Shown here: one piece after another, positions 17,802-25,794 of the stretch
Numbering within the stretch: the first letter of the stretch is position 1
Layout: each line of letters begins with the position of its first letter
NCBI RefSeq assembly: GCF_030068545.1
Contig: NZ_JASJOR010000012.1
Location: forward strand, 186,001-250,000
DNA from: Xanthocytophaga flava
GTDB taxonomy: Bacteria; Bacteroidota; Bacteroidia; Cytophagales; 172606-1
Length of the DNA: 64,000 bases
Reading direction: 5' to 3'
Notes under the pieces: model-generated
What the model saw: the letters and a program-made list of their open reading frames with translations, nothing else
The model's database searches: none
What the model was told of the DNA's origin: nothing
Position numbers and translations under genes: made by a program

Positions 17802-18521
17802 TTATAGATTTAGATAGTAAGGTTTGAGTAGCTGTATAAAATCATCCGTATAAGTACCATCTACAGAAGTCTTTATATACAGAGTCTTTGTTTGTGGAGT
17901 AGACTCCTTTGTAAAGGAAAAACTATTTATAGTTCGGATTTGCTTGCCTTCTATATAATCAAATAGCTGTAACTCTTCGTATTTATACAAACCATAATCA
18001 AAACAATTCTTTTCAAGCTGGCTACTTTCATAAGGGGGTAGTAGTGTAATGAAGCGACCTGTTGAGGCAAGTAATGTTGACACGACCTGAGCTAGTTCCG
18101 GTAATTGAAGCGCTTCTCCATGCATAGCTACATTCTGTGTGCTATGTTTTCGCTTTAGGTGATTGCTGAAGAAGGGGGGATTACAGACAATCAGGTCATA
18201 GGGTAAAAGTGTTGTCTGACTAAACTGTATAATATCCTGTTGTATTACTTTTATCTGATGGCTCCAGGGGCTATTTTTTACATTCTCGTTTGCTTGTTGG
18301 GCAGCTGCTTCGTCAATTTCAACTGCATCGATTGTACTATCGGTACGTTGTGCCAGCATCAGTGCCAGTAAGCCTGTGCCTGTGCCAATGTCCAATATGC
18401 GGGTTGCCGTTTCTACAGCAGTATAGGCACCCAGCACACAGGAATCCGTACACACCTTCATTGCACACTGATCCTGATTAATACGAAATTGTTTAAATTG
18501 AAAGAAAGAGTTTTTGCCCAT
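17802..18521 (-). CDS. trmN6: tRNA1(Val) (adenine(37)-N6)-methyltransferase
   Basis: This class I SAM-dependent methyltransferase has the TrmN6/YfiC pattern: FRINQDQCAMKVCTDSCVLGA at the N terminus, the SAM-binding motif ILDIGTGTGLLALMLAQR, the acidic DAVEIDE, and the catalytic NPPFF of N6-adenine methylases, followed by the HSTQN segment. It methylates A37 of tRNA1(Val). I prefer the start at ATG 18521 (239 residues, near the family length of about 245) over the one at 18581, because the extra 20 residues do not resemble the family. It stands alone. Confidence 0.85.
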   Translation of the reverse strand: MGKNSFFQFKQFRINQDQCAMKVCTDSCVLGAYTAVETATRILDIGTGTGLLALMLAQRTDSTIDAVEIDEAAAQQANENVKNSPWSHQIKVIQQDIIQFSQTTLLPYDLIVCNPPFFSNHLKRKHSTQNVAMHGEALQLPELAQVVSTLLASTGRFITLLPPYESSQLEKNCFDYGLYKYEELQLFDYIEGKQIRTINSFSFTKESTPQTKTLYIKTSVDGTYTDDFIQLLKPYYLNL

Positions 18522-18677
18522 CGAATGCTGTAGTTTCTGCAAAAGTATGATAAAATGCGGTAGTTCCCGACTGCTTATCATAGTTGCCTATATGTAAATC
18601 CATGAATAGATATTGAGTCAATGCCAGAAGATTTGTGTATTTTACAGCAACTTTGTATAGACTATGCGATCTTTTGT

Positions 18678-19871
18678 ATGAACGTCACTATCGATTTCTG
18701 GGCGATTGTCAATTTGTTGGGTGTAATTCAGGGACTTCTATTGTCGGTTGTTTTTTTTGCAACCAATCAGGGAAATAAGAGAGCCAATAGATTACTCGGA
18801 TTATTAGTATTAACAGGCGTATTCACAACCTTTGAGATATTTGCTTCCTATACAGGATTAGTTGCCTATTTTCCTGCTGCCATCAATACCACAGAGTTTT
18901 TGGATTTCGTAATGGGGCCATTAATCTATTGGTATACGCTGGCATTGATAAAGCCTGACTTTACCTGGAAAGGGCAATGGGTGCACGTGATTCCTGCTGT
19001 TGTATTTCTGACACTCCGCATGCCCTATATGCTGCAAAGTAGTGAGTTTAAATTACAGGATGTAAATGAAGTCTACCATCGTATCCCTTTTAATCCTATC
19101 CATTGCAAGCCTATACTCTGGTTTCCCAAATACCATTTTGGCGGATTCTGGATGGACCTTATGGTAAGTCCCAGTAAACTTTTATACCAGGGATGGGCAT
19201 TGTATATGATTTATCGTTTTGCCAGAGAAAGAAACGAATCCTTCTGGACTATCTCCAATTTGTATCTGAAACGATTTAGTCGTTTGATTATATTTATTGG
19301 TGTCGTTCATATCATTGTGGGTGTTATCTCTCTAATCTCAGTAGATGATCTGGGAGATATTTATATTGCAGATATTGCTTCACTCAGTTATTACTTTATC
19401 AGTTTCTGGGTCATCCAAGATTCACGAATGTTTGCTGCGCAAAGTTTGATTCATGAAGGAGAGAAGAGAAAATATGAGAAGTCGAGTCTGGATGATAAAG
19501 AAACTCCTGTACTTGTACAAAAACTCCTGTCCTTTATGGTAACAGAACGACCTTATCTGAATGGTGATCTGACATTAAATGAACTGGCTGATAAATTAAA
19601 GCTTTCTACACATCACCTTTCACAACTGGTCAATGAACAGATTGGAAAGAACTTCTCTGATTTTATAAATGAATATCGGGTAGAAGAATTGAAGAAGCGT
19701 TTGCAAGACCCAGCCAGTATGCATATTAAGATTGAAGAACTAGCCTTTGAGAGCGGCTTCAATTCCAAATCCGTTTTTAATACGGCCTTTAAAAAAATGA
19801 CAGGCCTAACCCCATCCCAGTTCCGAAAATCTACCTCACCGATCAACGATACCTCCGAAAAAGTGGCTTAA
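18678..19871 (+). CDS. AraC-family regulator with multi-span membrane N terminus
   Basis: The product (397 residues from ATG 18678; an in-frame ATG at 18621 is less likely) has about seven hydrophobic segments in residues 1-260, then a cytoplasmic AraC-type DNA-binding domain near 300-390. The first helix-turn-helix contains LTLNELADKLKLSTHHLSQLV, and the second contains IEELAFESGFNSKSVFNTAFKK. The layout suggests direct sensing in the membrane. It is followed by an acyltransferase gene on the same strand, 103 bases away across a hairpin, which is a plausible target. The ligand is unknown. Confidence 0.9.
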   Translation: MNVTIDFWAIVNLLGVIQGLLLSVVFFATNQGNKRANRLLGLLVLTGVFTTFEIFASYTGLVAYFPAAINTTEFLDFVMGPLIYWYTLALIKPDFTWKGQWVHVIPAVVFLTLRMPYMLQSSEFKLQDVNEVYHRIPFNPIHCKPILWFPKYHFGGFWMDLMVSPSKLLYQGWALYMIYRFARERNESFWTISNLYLKRFSRLIIFIGVVHIIVGVISLISVDDLGDIYIADIASLSYYFISFWVIQDSRMFAAQSLIHEGEKRKYEKSSLDDKETPVLVQKLLSFMVTERPYLNGDLTLNELADKLKLSTHHLSQLVNEQIGKNFSDFINEYRVEELKKRLQDPASMHIKIEELAFESGFNSKSVFNTAFKKMTGLTPSQFRKSTSPINDTSEKVA

Positions 19872-19879
19872 AACGTTCG

Positions 19880-19912
19880 TTCCGATAATTCCGAACGCCT
19901 GAATTATCGGAA
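19880..19912 (+). terminator. Hairpin after the AraC gene
   Basis: TTCCGATAATTC (19880-19891) and GAATTATCGGAA (19901-19912) form a perfect 12-base stem with a 9-base loop just after the AraC stop. Only a weak T stretch follows, so it is a probable but not ideal terminator. Confidence 0.55.
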
Positions 19913-19974
19913 TTGTCTTCTGTTGCATAGGGTCCGTCTAGTTTTGTGTAATCATTCACTACTACAAAAATCGC

Positions 19975-21201
19975 ATGGAAACACTTGCAAAAACATCAAC
20001 ACGGCAATATGGACTAGACTGGGTCCGGGTTAGTGCTTTTTCACTTCTTATCTTTTATCATACAGGAATGTTCTTTGTTACCTGGGATTTCCACTTTAAG
20101 AATCCAGACACTAGCAAAAGCATGGAACTGTGGATGTTGTTTATGAATCAATGGCGACTCCCTTTGTTATTTCTGATTTCAGGCGCAGGAGTAAGCTTTG
20201 CATTGAAAAAACGAAGTGGCTGGCAATTTACCAAAGAACGCTTTGTACGTCTTTTTATTCCTATAGTATTTGGTATGCTGGTTGTTGTGCCTCCGCAGAT
20301 TTATATGGAGCGGTTGTATAAACATGAGTTTACAGGTTCGTATCTGGATTTTTATCCTTCTGTATTTAATTTTGTTCCTTATCCAGAAGGAGGCAGTCTT
20401 AGCTGGCATCATCTATGGTTTATTGTCTACCTGTTTTTCTATTGTCTGATTGGACTACCTTTATTTTTATACCTGCGCAAACCAGATGGTCAACGGCTGA
20501 TGGCGAAAGTTACTTCGTTTGTCCAAAAATATCCATTGAGCCTTTTTCTATTAGCAGTTCCTATTGAGGTGTATTACATTACTCTCTATCCAAAATTTGA
20601 GATTACACATGGATTGACAGATGATTGGTTTAATCATGCTTTTTCCTTTACGATGTTTGTATATGGATATATTCTGGCTTTACAACCTGCTTTACTGGAG
20701 TCTATCAAAAACATTCGTAAAGTCTCTCTGATTGGTGGTATTGTGTCTTTTCTGACTATGCTGGTCTTTGTATTTATGCCTTACCGGGACTATATAACTT
20801 TCATACCTAAATTCCCTATTGAACCATACGATGCATCCTTTCTGGTTTATTTTACTTTGAAGAGTTTTAACTTATGGTTCTGGATACTAGCTATTATAGG
20901 ATATGCATTACATTCTCTGAATTTTTCAAACCGGTTTTTGACCTATGCCAATGAGGCTGTTTATCCTTTCTATATTCTGCATCAGACTGTGATGTTAATT
21001 ATTGGGTATTATATCATTCAATGGAATATGAGTGTAATACCTAAGTTCTTTCTGATTGCAGTAGGTATGTTTGTAATTACTGCGTTGATTTATGAGTTTG
21101 GTATAAGACGCTGGAAATTGACCAGAGTTCTATTTGGATTGAAACCCCAGCGTGAGAAACTGGTAAAAGCTGTTTCTTCTGCAAACCTTACCAATGCCTG
21201 A
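19975..21201 (+). CDS. Acyltransferase-3 family membrane protein
   Basis: The 408-residue protein has about ten membrane spans and the acyltransferase-3 (OafA/OpgC-like) signature at the N terminus, LDWVRVSAFSLLIFYHTGMFF, with the conserved His near residue 30. It also has RLPLLFLISGAGV and the long hydrophobic C-terminal half with YPFYILHQTVM. These enzymes transfer acyl or succinyl groups to carbohydrates at the membrane; the acceptor here is unknown. It follows the membrane AraC regulator. Confidence 0.88.
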   Translation: METLAKTSTRQYGLDWVRVSAFSLLIFYHTGMFFVTWDFHFKNPDTSKSMELWMLFMNQWRLPLLFLISGAGVSFALKKRSGWQFTKERFVRLFIPIVFGMLVVVPPQIYMERLYKHEFTGSYLDFYPSVFNFVPYPEGGSLSWHHLWFIVYLFFYCLIGLPLFLYLRKPDGQRLMAKVTSFVQKYPLSLFLLAVPIEVYYITLYPKFEITHGLTDDWFNHAFSFTMFVYGYILALQPALLESIKNIRKVSLIGGIVSFLTMLVFVFMPYRDYITFIPKFPIEPYDASFLVYFTLKSFNLWFWILAIIGYALHSLNFSNRFLTYANEAVYPFYILHQTVMLIIGYYIIQWNMSVIPKFFLIAVGMFVITALIYEFGIRRWKLTRVLFGLKPQREKLVKAVSSANLTNA

Positions 21202-21271
21202 CTGATTGTTGGCAATAAAGAGGCATAAGTAATGTAATAAATACAGCTACATTCTTCATTTTTATGTAGTC

Positions 21272-21310
21272 AGGGATAAAAGTGTTAAAAGAGTTTAACC
21301 TTTTATCCCT
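21272..21310 (+). terminator. Hairpin after the acyltransferase gene
   Basis: AGGGATAAAAG (21272-21282) pairs with CTTTTATCCCT (21300-21310), and the stem extends inwards through GTTAAA/TTTAAC with one bulge. It lies 71 bases past the acyltransferase stop and 110 before the sigma gene. The T run after it is short. Confidence 0.6.
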
Positions 21311-21390
21311 TTGAATGCCCGTTTGTTACAACTTCTTTGTTAAAAAAGCTGAAAAAATAAATATTAGCGGCAGATTCAAAATATTCCTCC

Positions 21391-21398
21391 TATTTTTG
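21391..21398 (+). promoter_or_regulatory. Possible -7 element of the second sigma gene
   Basis: TATTTTTG fits the Bacteroidota -7 box TAnnTTTG and lies 22 bases before the TTG start of the sigma gene. I see no TTTG at the expected -33 distance. If used, it leaves a very short 5' leader. Confidence 0.35.
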
Positions 21399-21419
21399 CA
21401 GAAACCATGCTAACCTAAC

Positions 21420-22013
21420 TTGGAAACTACGCCAGATATATCACCAAAGTCTCTTTCTGAGGAAGAAGCTACCTGGCTTCACCTCTGGCAAACAGACCAA
21501 TCGAAGTTTATGGAAGTGGTTTTTAAGCGTTTTTATGTTCCTCTGGGCCGTACAGTGAACCGCATGTTGAATGACCAGGATGCTACAGAAGACATTGTTC
21601 AGGAAGTTTTTATCAAGATCTGGAACAATAGGGAAAACCTTCAGTTTAACTTCTCTATCAAGGCATACCTGTACCGCTCTGCCATTAATTCAGCCTTGAA
21701 TTATCTGGAAAAAAGTAAGAAGACTGTGACATTAGAATCAGATTCTATGCCAGAGCCTTCTCATTCGGATGTGGAAGAAACGTTTAATCTAAAGGAAGTG
21801 GAAACACACATCCAGGATGCCCTTAACAACCTTCCCCCTGCCTGTAAGGCTATTTTTGTTTTAAGCCGTTATGAAGACATGAGTTACCGTGAAATTGCGG
21901 AATCTTTGCAGCTTTCACCTAAGACCATCGAAAACCAGATGGGTAAAGCCCTCAAACTTATGAGGGACTACCTGAGTATTTATGTCCGGAATATGATGGT
22001 ACTGTTGTTTTGA
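21420..22013 (+). CDS. ECF RNA polymerase sigma factor
   Basis: The 197-residue protein has sigma region 2 (about 25-95, VFKRFYVPLGRTVNRML, then ATEDIVQEVFIKIWNNR) and region 4 (about 135-185, LPPACKAIFVLSRYEDMSYREIAESLQLSPK). It appears to start with TTG 21420, because the nearby ATG 21407 runs into a stop after three codons and the next in-frame ATG would cut into region 2. It should pair with the FecR encoded at 22243. The genes downstream include an STN-domain surface protein rather than a SusC barrel. Confidence 0.92.
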   Translation: METTPDISPKSLSEEEATWLHLWQTDQSKFMEVVFKRFYVPLGRTVNRMLNDQDATEDIVQEVFIKIWNNRENLQFNFSIKAYLYRSAINSALNYLEKSKKTVTLESDSMPEPSHSDVEETFNLKEVETHIQDALNNLPPACKAIFVLSRYEDMSYREIAESLQLSPKTIENQMGKALKLMRDYLSIYVRNMMVLLF

Positions 22014-22126
22014 CTACAAGCTTCATATTCAGGCTCTGCTCCTAACTTAGTAAAGCAAGCGTAAAATATAAAGGCACTTCCCATGGCAATTACTGCCCAG
22101 GCAATCTTGGTTGATGTTAATTTCAT
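21980..22126 (-). CDS. Possible 48-residue single-pass membrane peptide
   Basis: A minus-strand frame begins at ATG 22126 (MKLTSTKIAWAVIAMGSA) and runs to a stop at 21980-21982. Residues 8-25 form one good membrane helix, followed by the polar tail KLGAEPEYEACSQNNST. It lies in the sigma-fecR gap and overlaps the sigma gene end by 34 bases in antisense. The Lys-rich start, clean helix and polar tail make it look like a real small envelope protein, but the length alone cannot prove it. An antisense effect on the sigma mRNA is possible. Confidence 0.4.
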   Translation of the reverse strand: MKLTSTKIAWAVIAMGSAFIFYACFTKLGAEPEYEACSQNNSTIIFRT

Positions 22127-22189
22127 GAATGTGTTAGTTAAGTGATAGAGTGAATATAAAAAATATTTTATTTTTTTTTCAAAATCGTA

Positions 22190-22208
22190 TAGGGGTACTT
22201 TAGGGGTA
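22190..22208 (+). promoter_or_regulatory. Direct repeat TAGGGGTA before second fecR
   Basis: TAGGGGTA occurs at 22190-22197 and again at 22201-22208, one helical turn apart, after a long A/T run (22157-22185) and 35 bases before the fecR start. A related AGGGGT element precedes the first fecR. It may be an ECF-sigma promoter or leader element. Confidence 0.4.
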
Positions 22209-22242
22209 TGCCTGTCTTAGTTATAGAAAGTCACAAAAATCC

Positions 22243-23304
22243 ATGGATGAGAGGAACGAAAGATATTGGGAGCTGGTAGCCAGATATCTGAAAGATGAAA
22301 TTTCAGAAGAGGAAAAAACTGCCCTGTTTGAATGGGTTGAGCAGGAACCCGAGAACAAGGAGGTATTTTTCAGAGCATCTCATTTGTGGCAGTTAACTGG
22401 TAAGGCTCGCGACGCTTTTCAGCCGAATGTGGATAATGCCTGGCAGCGTTTGCAAAAGACAATGAATGAGTCTCAAACGGTAAAGGAAGAAACCGTACAA
22501 AAGGAAGCTAAAACACTTCCTCTTACTAGCAAACCAGAAACAAAAATCTTTTCACTATGGATGCGGGTAGCTGCCGTATTCCTGGTGCTGATAGGAATTG
22601 GGTATGGAATGTATATAGTCAATTCTTCTAAAGAAGTTCAGGTAATAGCAAAGTCTGCTGATAATGAGAAGAAAGACTTCTATCTACCAGATGGCAGTCA
22701 CGTTTTTCTGAACAGATATAGTAGTATTAGCTATGAAAAAGAATTAAAGGGTGACCAACGGGTTATTCATCTCAAGGGAGAAGCTTTTTTTGATGTTAAA
22801 CGCAACCCTAAACGACCTTTTGTCATTTATACTTCACAGTCGCGGGTAGAAGTATTGGGCACTTCATTTACAGTGCGGGAAGACACAGCAAAGCAAATCA
22901 CAGAGGTGGATGTAGTAACCGGAAAAGTGGCTTTCTCCAGTCTCAAGCCTGCTGATACAACACGATTGTATCTGAGACCTGGATTCAGAGGGATTCTTAA
23001 CACCAAACAAGGATTGTCCACTGCCCGAATAGAAGACCTGAATTTTCGGGCCTGGCAGGTAGATAAGCTGGTCTTTGATAATACAAGACTTTCATCGGTG
23101 GTACCAGCCATGGAAGCTTATTTTGGTGTGACAATTGAAGTACAAAACCCTCAGTTGTGGAACTGCCGCTATACAGGAGATTTCGAGAAACCTGCTCTTG
23201 AAAATATTCTTAAAGTGCTGGCGGAAGCAACGAACCTGCAATATAGATACGAGAAGCAATCTGACCGCTATGTTCTCTTCGGCGGTGGATGTATGGAAAA
23301 TTAA
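22243..23304 (+). CDS. FecR-family anti-sigma factor
   Basis: The 353-residue protein has a cytoplasmic N terminus (YWELVARYLKDEISEEEKTAL, residues 7-27), one membrane helix (about residues 103-125, IFSLWMRVAAVFLVLIGIGYG) and a periplasmic FecR domain (DFYLPDGSHVFLN, then LKGEAFFDVKRNPKRPF). The C-terminal DUF4974-type module has VVPAMEAYFGVTIEV, then ILKVLAEATNLQY. It sits between its sigma gene and an STN-domain gene, 24 bases before the latter, so it probably receives its signal from that STN protein. Confidence 0.93.
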   Translation: MDERNERYWELVARYLKDEISEEEKTALFEWVEQEPENKEVFFRASHLWQLTGKARDAFQPNVDNAWQRLQKTMNESQTVKEETVQKEAKTLPLTSKPETKIFSLWMRVAAVFLVLIGIGYGMYIVNSSKEVQVIAKSADNEKKDFYLPDGSHVFLNRYSSISYEKELKGDQRVIHLKGEAFFDVKRNPKRPFVIYTSQSRVEVLGTSFTVREDTAKQITEVDVVTGKVAFSSLKPADTTRLYLRPGFRGILNTKQGLSTARIEDLNFRAWQVDKLVFDNTRLSSVVPAMEAYFGVTIEVQNPQLWNCRYTGDFEKPALENILKVLAEATNLQYRYEKQSDRYVLFGGGCMEN

Positions 23305-23328
23305 CGGTTTTATAATACTATTTTGAAA

Positions 23329-25200
23329 ATGAGACAATTAATTATAATTGCCCTGCTATTCTTTTGCCTGAATATTGCAGGAGCACAAACCACAATATTG
23401 GAGAAAAAAGTGAATCTGGAGTTGAAGGATCAAACACTGGAGCAAGCACTGAAACTATTGAAACAACGATATGGATTCCATTTTTCCTATTCAAATAGTC
23501 AGATCCAACTGGACAGAAAGATAAATATCTCTGTAAAGAACCAACCTTTAAGATCTGTACTGGATCAGTTATTGAAAGATGCCTCTATAAAATATAAAGT
23601 TGTGGGAGATCATATTGTTTTAAGCAGTGATCCCACTAAGCAAACCGAGGATTTATCCGGTAAACGGCCCGTATATCCACCTGTATCCCGTATTCAAATT
23701 AGTACACCTCCTGTAGCATCTGTCACAACAGTAGCACCGGTTCGGGAAATCAAGATGGAACCTATACCTGTACCACAAACTGATTATAAGGCAGAGCGGA
23801 GACGTAGAAACCAGGAAGCACTGAAAGAAGTATCAGATAAAGTAAGCGATGCAGCCCGGAAAGTGGCAGATAAAACAACTCAGGCCGCAAAAAATATTGA
23901 TAAAAATTTACAGAAGCTGACTAAAGACGCTAATATACCTCCTCCGTCCAATATACCACTAGATGGGTCTGTGAGAGTGGAAAATGCGGAAGGGGCCGGA
24001 AACGACACACTTAATACAAAAGACTCGGTTGCTTCAGCCAACAAAAAAGAAGAAATAACTCAGGATTCTGTGATGACTAAAACAGATAGTACAGAAACAG
24101 ATTCAGAAGAGTTAGAACATCGTCCATTCCAGATTTCGTTTGTGTATCCTCTTAGTACCAACGGCGCTCAAGGGTACAAATATGTGAACAAAGTCTCTTT
24201 TAACATACTCTCAGGCTATGCAGGTGGACTAGAAGGGGTTGAGTTTGGTGGAATTGCCAACCTTGAGAAATCCTATGTGAAAGGTGTTCAGTTTGCAGGC
24301 ATTACTAATATTGTAGGTGGGGCAGTAACAGGTGCACAGTTTGCCGGAATTACGAATATTGTGAAAGAGCCTGTAGAAGGAGTCCAGTTTGCCGGTATTG
24401 CCAATGTGACAAAAGGAAGTGTGACTAAGGGGGGACAGTTTGCTGGATTTATTAATGTATCAAAAGGATCTGTCTCCTCGATGCAGGCTGCCGGTTTTAT
24501 CAATGTGGCTCAAGGCGATATACATGGCGCACAGGCTGCCGGATTCGCCAATGTTATCAAAGGAGATGCCAGAGGACCCCAAATCGCCGGATTTACAAAT
24601 GTGGCTAGAAATCTTCATGGTGCACAGATTGGTGGATTTCTGAATGTGGCACGTAAAGTACATGGCGTGCAGATAGGTTTTATCAATATTGCAGATAGTG
24701 TAGACGGAGTGCAAATAGGATTTTTGAATATTGCCAAGCATGGGTACTATAGAGTAGAAGTTTGGGGCAGTGAAACCATGTATGCCAACGCAGCTTTTAA
24801 AATGGGGACCCGTCAACTGCACAGTATCTTTGCAGTTGGATACAGATCCGAAGGAAGTAAAAACTACATTGCGTATGGTTATGGTATGGGTACAGAAATA
24901 ACTGCCAGCAATCGTCTGGCATTAAACCTGGATTTGATAGCATGGCAGATAAACGAAGGTAGTACCTGGACTGATGAATTAAATATGCTGAATCAGTTTC
25001 GTGCCAATATGAGTTTTCGGGTAGGTAGAAGAACACAAATCTTTGCCGGACCTACCTTTAATGTATATGTTTCGAGGTTATACGATGCGGAGAAGGAACG
25101 CTATGGCATTCCACTCACTCCCTGGAAAGTATATGATGAAACACACGGTAATACCAATGTTGTAATGTGGCCAGGCTTTAACGTTGGTATTCGTTTCTAG
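23329..25200 (+). CDS. STN-domain protein with GVQFAGI surface repeats (LA_2272-like)
   Basis: From ATG 23329 (a TTG two codons earlier is less likely) the protein has 623 residues. A signal peptide ends at about residue 20. An STN domain follows (about 25-105: LKDQTLEQALKLLKQRYGFHF, then KINISVKNQPLRSVLDQLLK). A charged, helical linker spans roughly 150-265. A run of about eleven repeats of the type GVQFAGITNIV (about residues 302-473) resembles the LA_2272 family of surface repeat proteins. The C-terminal part (about 480-623) looks like outer-membrane beta strands ending GFNVGIRF. There is no TonB plug or SusC barrel. Position after sigma and fecR suggests an envelope sensor feeding FecR. 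Confidence 0.78.
   Translation: MRQLIIIALLFFCLNIAGAQTTILEKKVNLELKDQTLEQALKLLKQRYGFHFSYSNSQIQLDRKINISVKNQPLRSVLDQLLKDASIKYKVVGDHIVLSSDPTKQTEDLSGKRPVYPPVSRIQISTPPVASVTTVAPVREIKMEPIPVPQTDYKAERRRRNQEALKEVSDKVSDAARKVADKTTQAAKNIDKNLQKLTKDANIPPPSNIPLDGSVRVENAEGAGNDTLNTKDSVASANKKEEITQDSVMTKTDSTETDSEELEHRPFQISFVYPLSTNGAQGYKYVNKVSFNILSGYAGGLEGVEFGGIANLEKSYVKGVQFAGITNIVGGAVTGAQFAGITNIVKEPVEGVQFAGIANVTKGSVTKGGQFAGFINVSKGSVSSMQAAGFINVAQGDIHGAQAAGFANVIKGDARGPQIAGFTNVARNLHGAQIGGFLNVARKVHGVQIGFINIADSVDGVQIGFLNIAKHGYYRVEVWGSETMYANAAFKMGTRQLHSIFAVGYRSEGSKNYIAYGYGMGTEITASNRLALNLDLIAWQINEGSTWTDELNMLNQFRANMSFRVGRRTQIFAGPTFNVYVSRLYDAEKERYGIPLTPWKVYDETHGNTNVVMWPGFNVGIRF
24233..24747 (+). repeat. About eleven in-frame GVQFAGI repeats
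   Basis: Within the gene above, units of roughly 16-20 codons share the core G-x-Q-[FA]-[AG]-G-[IF]-x-N-[IV], for example GVQFAGITNIV, GAQFAGITNIV, GVQFAGIANVT and GVQIGFLNIAK. The period shortens towards the C terminus. Such repeats probably form a regular beta-helix-like or barrel-like surface. The repeat is at protein level; DNA identity between units is only partial. Confidence 0.8.
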
Positions 25201-25247
25201 CACAACACCTTTACACTCAATACAAACACTTACTTACAACTACAACT

Positions 25248-25748
25248 ATGAAGGCTTTAATTATCCTTGGCTGGCTACTGCTTTGCCCGATTTTTTCGGC
25301 AGGAGCCCAAAATACTCATCTAAAAGGCCAGCCTGTCACACGTGTAGCCAACACGTCCTACTCAGAAAAAAATGCAGATGCTATTCTGGGAGAATGGTTG
25401 GATGAGAAAAAAACGGTTCGAATACAGGTATACAAAAAATGCAATACCTACAATGCACGTATTGTCTGGCTGAAAGACGAGAGCATTGCCCGATTAGGTT
25501 CTCATGTATTGGAAGGACTGCTCTATACACAAAAAAACAGCTGGGAAGAAGGCCGGATCTTTTATCCCAGAACCAATAGCTGGTATGACTGCCGCTGCAC
25601 ACTCCACAACCCTTCCATAATGAAAGTACGGGTGTATATTGGTACTCCACTGCTGGGCAAAACAATCGAGTTTAACCGCATAGAAAGCCCAGCAAAGGAA
25701 ACCATTCCTACTGAGACTCATTCCACCCGGATTATGGCTTCACACTGA
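25248..25748 (+). CDS. DUF2147-family secreted protein
   Basis: The 166-residue protein has a signal peptide ending at about residue 21 (SAGAQ) and a DUF2147 domain beginning ADAILGEWLDEKKTVRIQVYK, with IVWLKDES and NSWEEGRIFYPRTNSWYDC further on. DUF2147 proteins are small periplasmic beta-barrel-like proteins of unknown function, often linked to envelope or lipid genes. It starts 47 bases after the STN-repeat gene and is probably in the same transcription unit as the desaturase-like gene that follows. Confidence 0.82.
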   Translation: MKALIILGWLLLCPIFSAGAQNTHLKGQPVTRVANTSYSEKNADAILGEWLDEKKTVRIQVYKKCNTYNARIVWLKDESIARLGSHVLEGLLYTQKNSWEEGRIFYPRTNSWYDCRCTLHNPSIMKVRVYIGTPLLGKTIEFNRIESPAKETIPTETHSTRIMASH

Positions 25749-25794
25749 TTTTGCTACTACAACTTACAACTAACACTGTTACACTTCTACAACT

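Noticed and set aside
24233..24747. Possible CRISPR or DNA satellite in the repeat block
   Set aside because: The repetition is in the protein register; DNA units differ and have no constant spacer, so it is a coding repeat.
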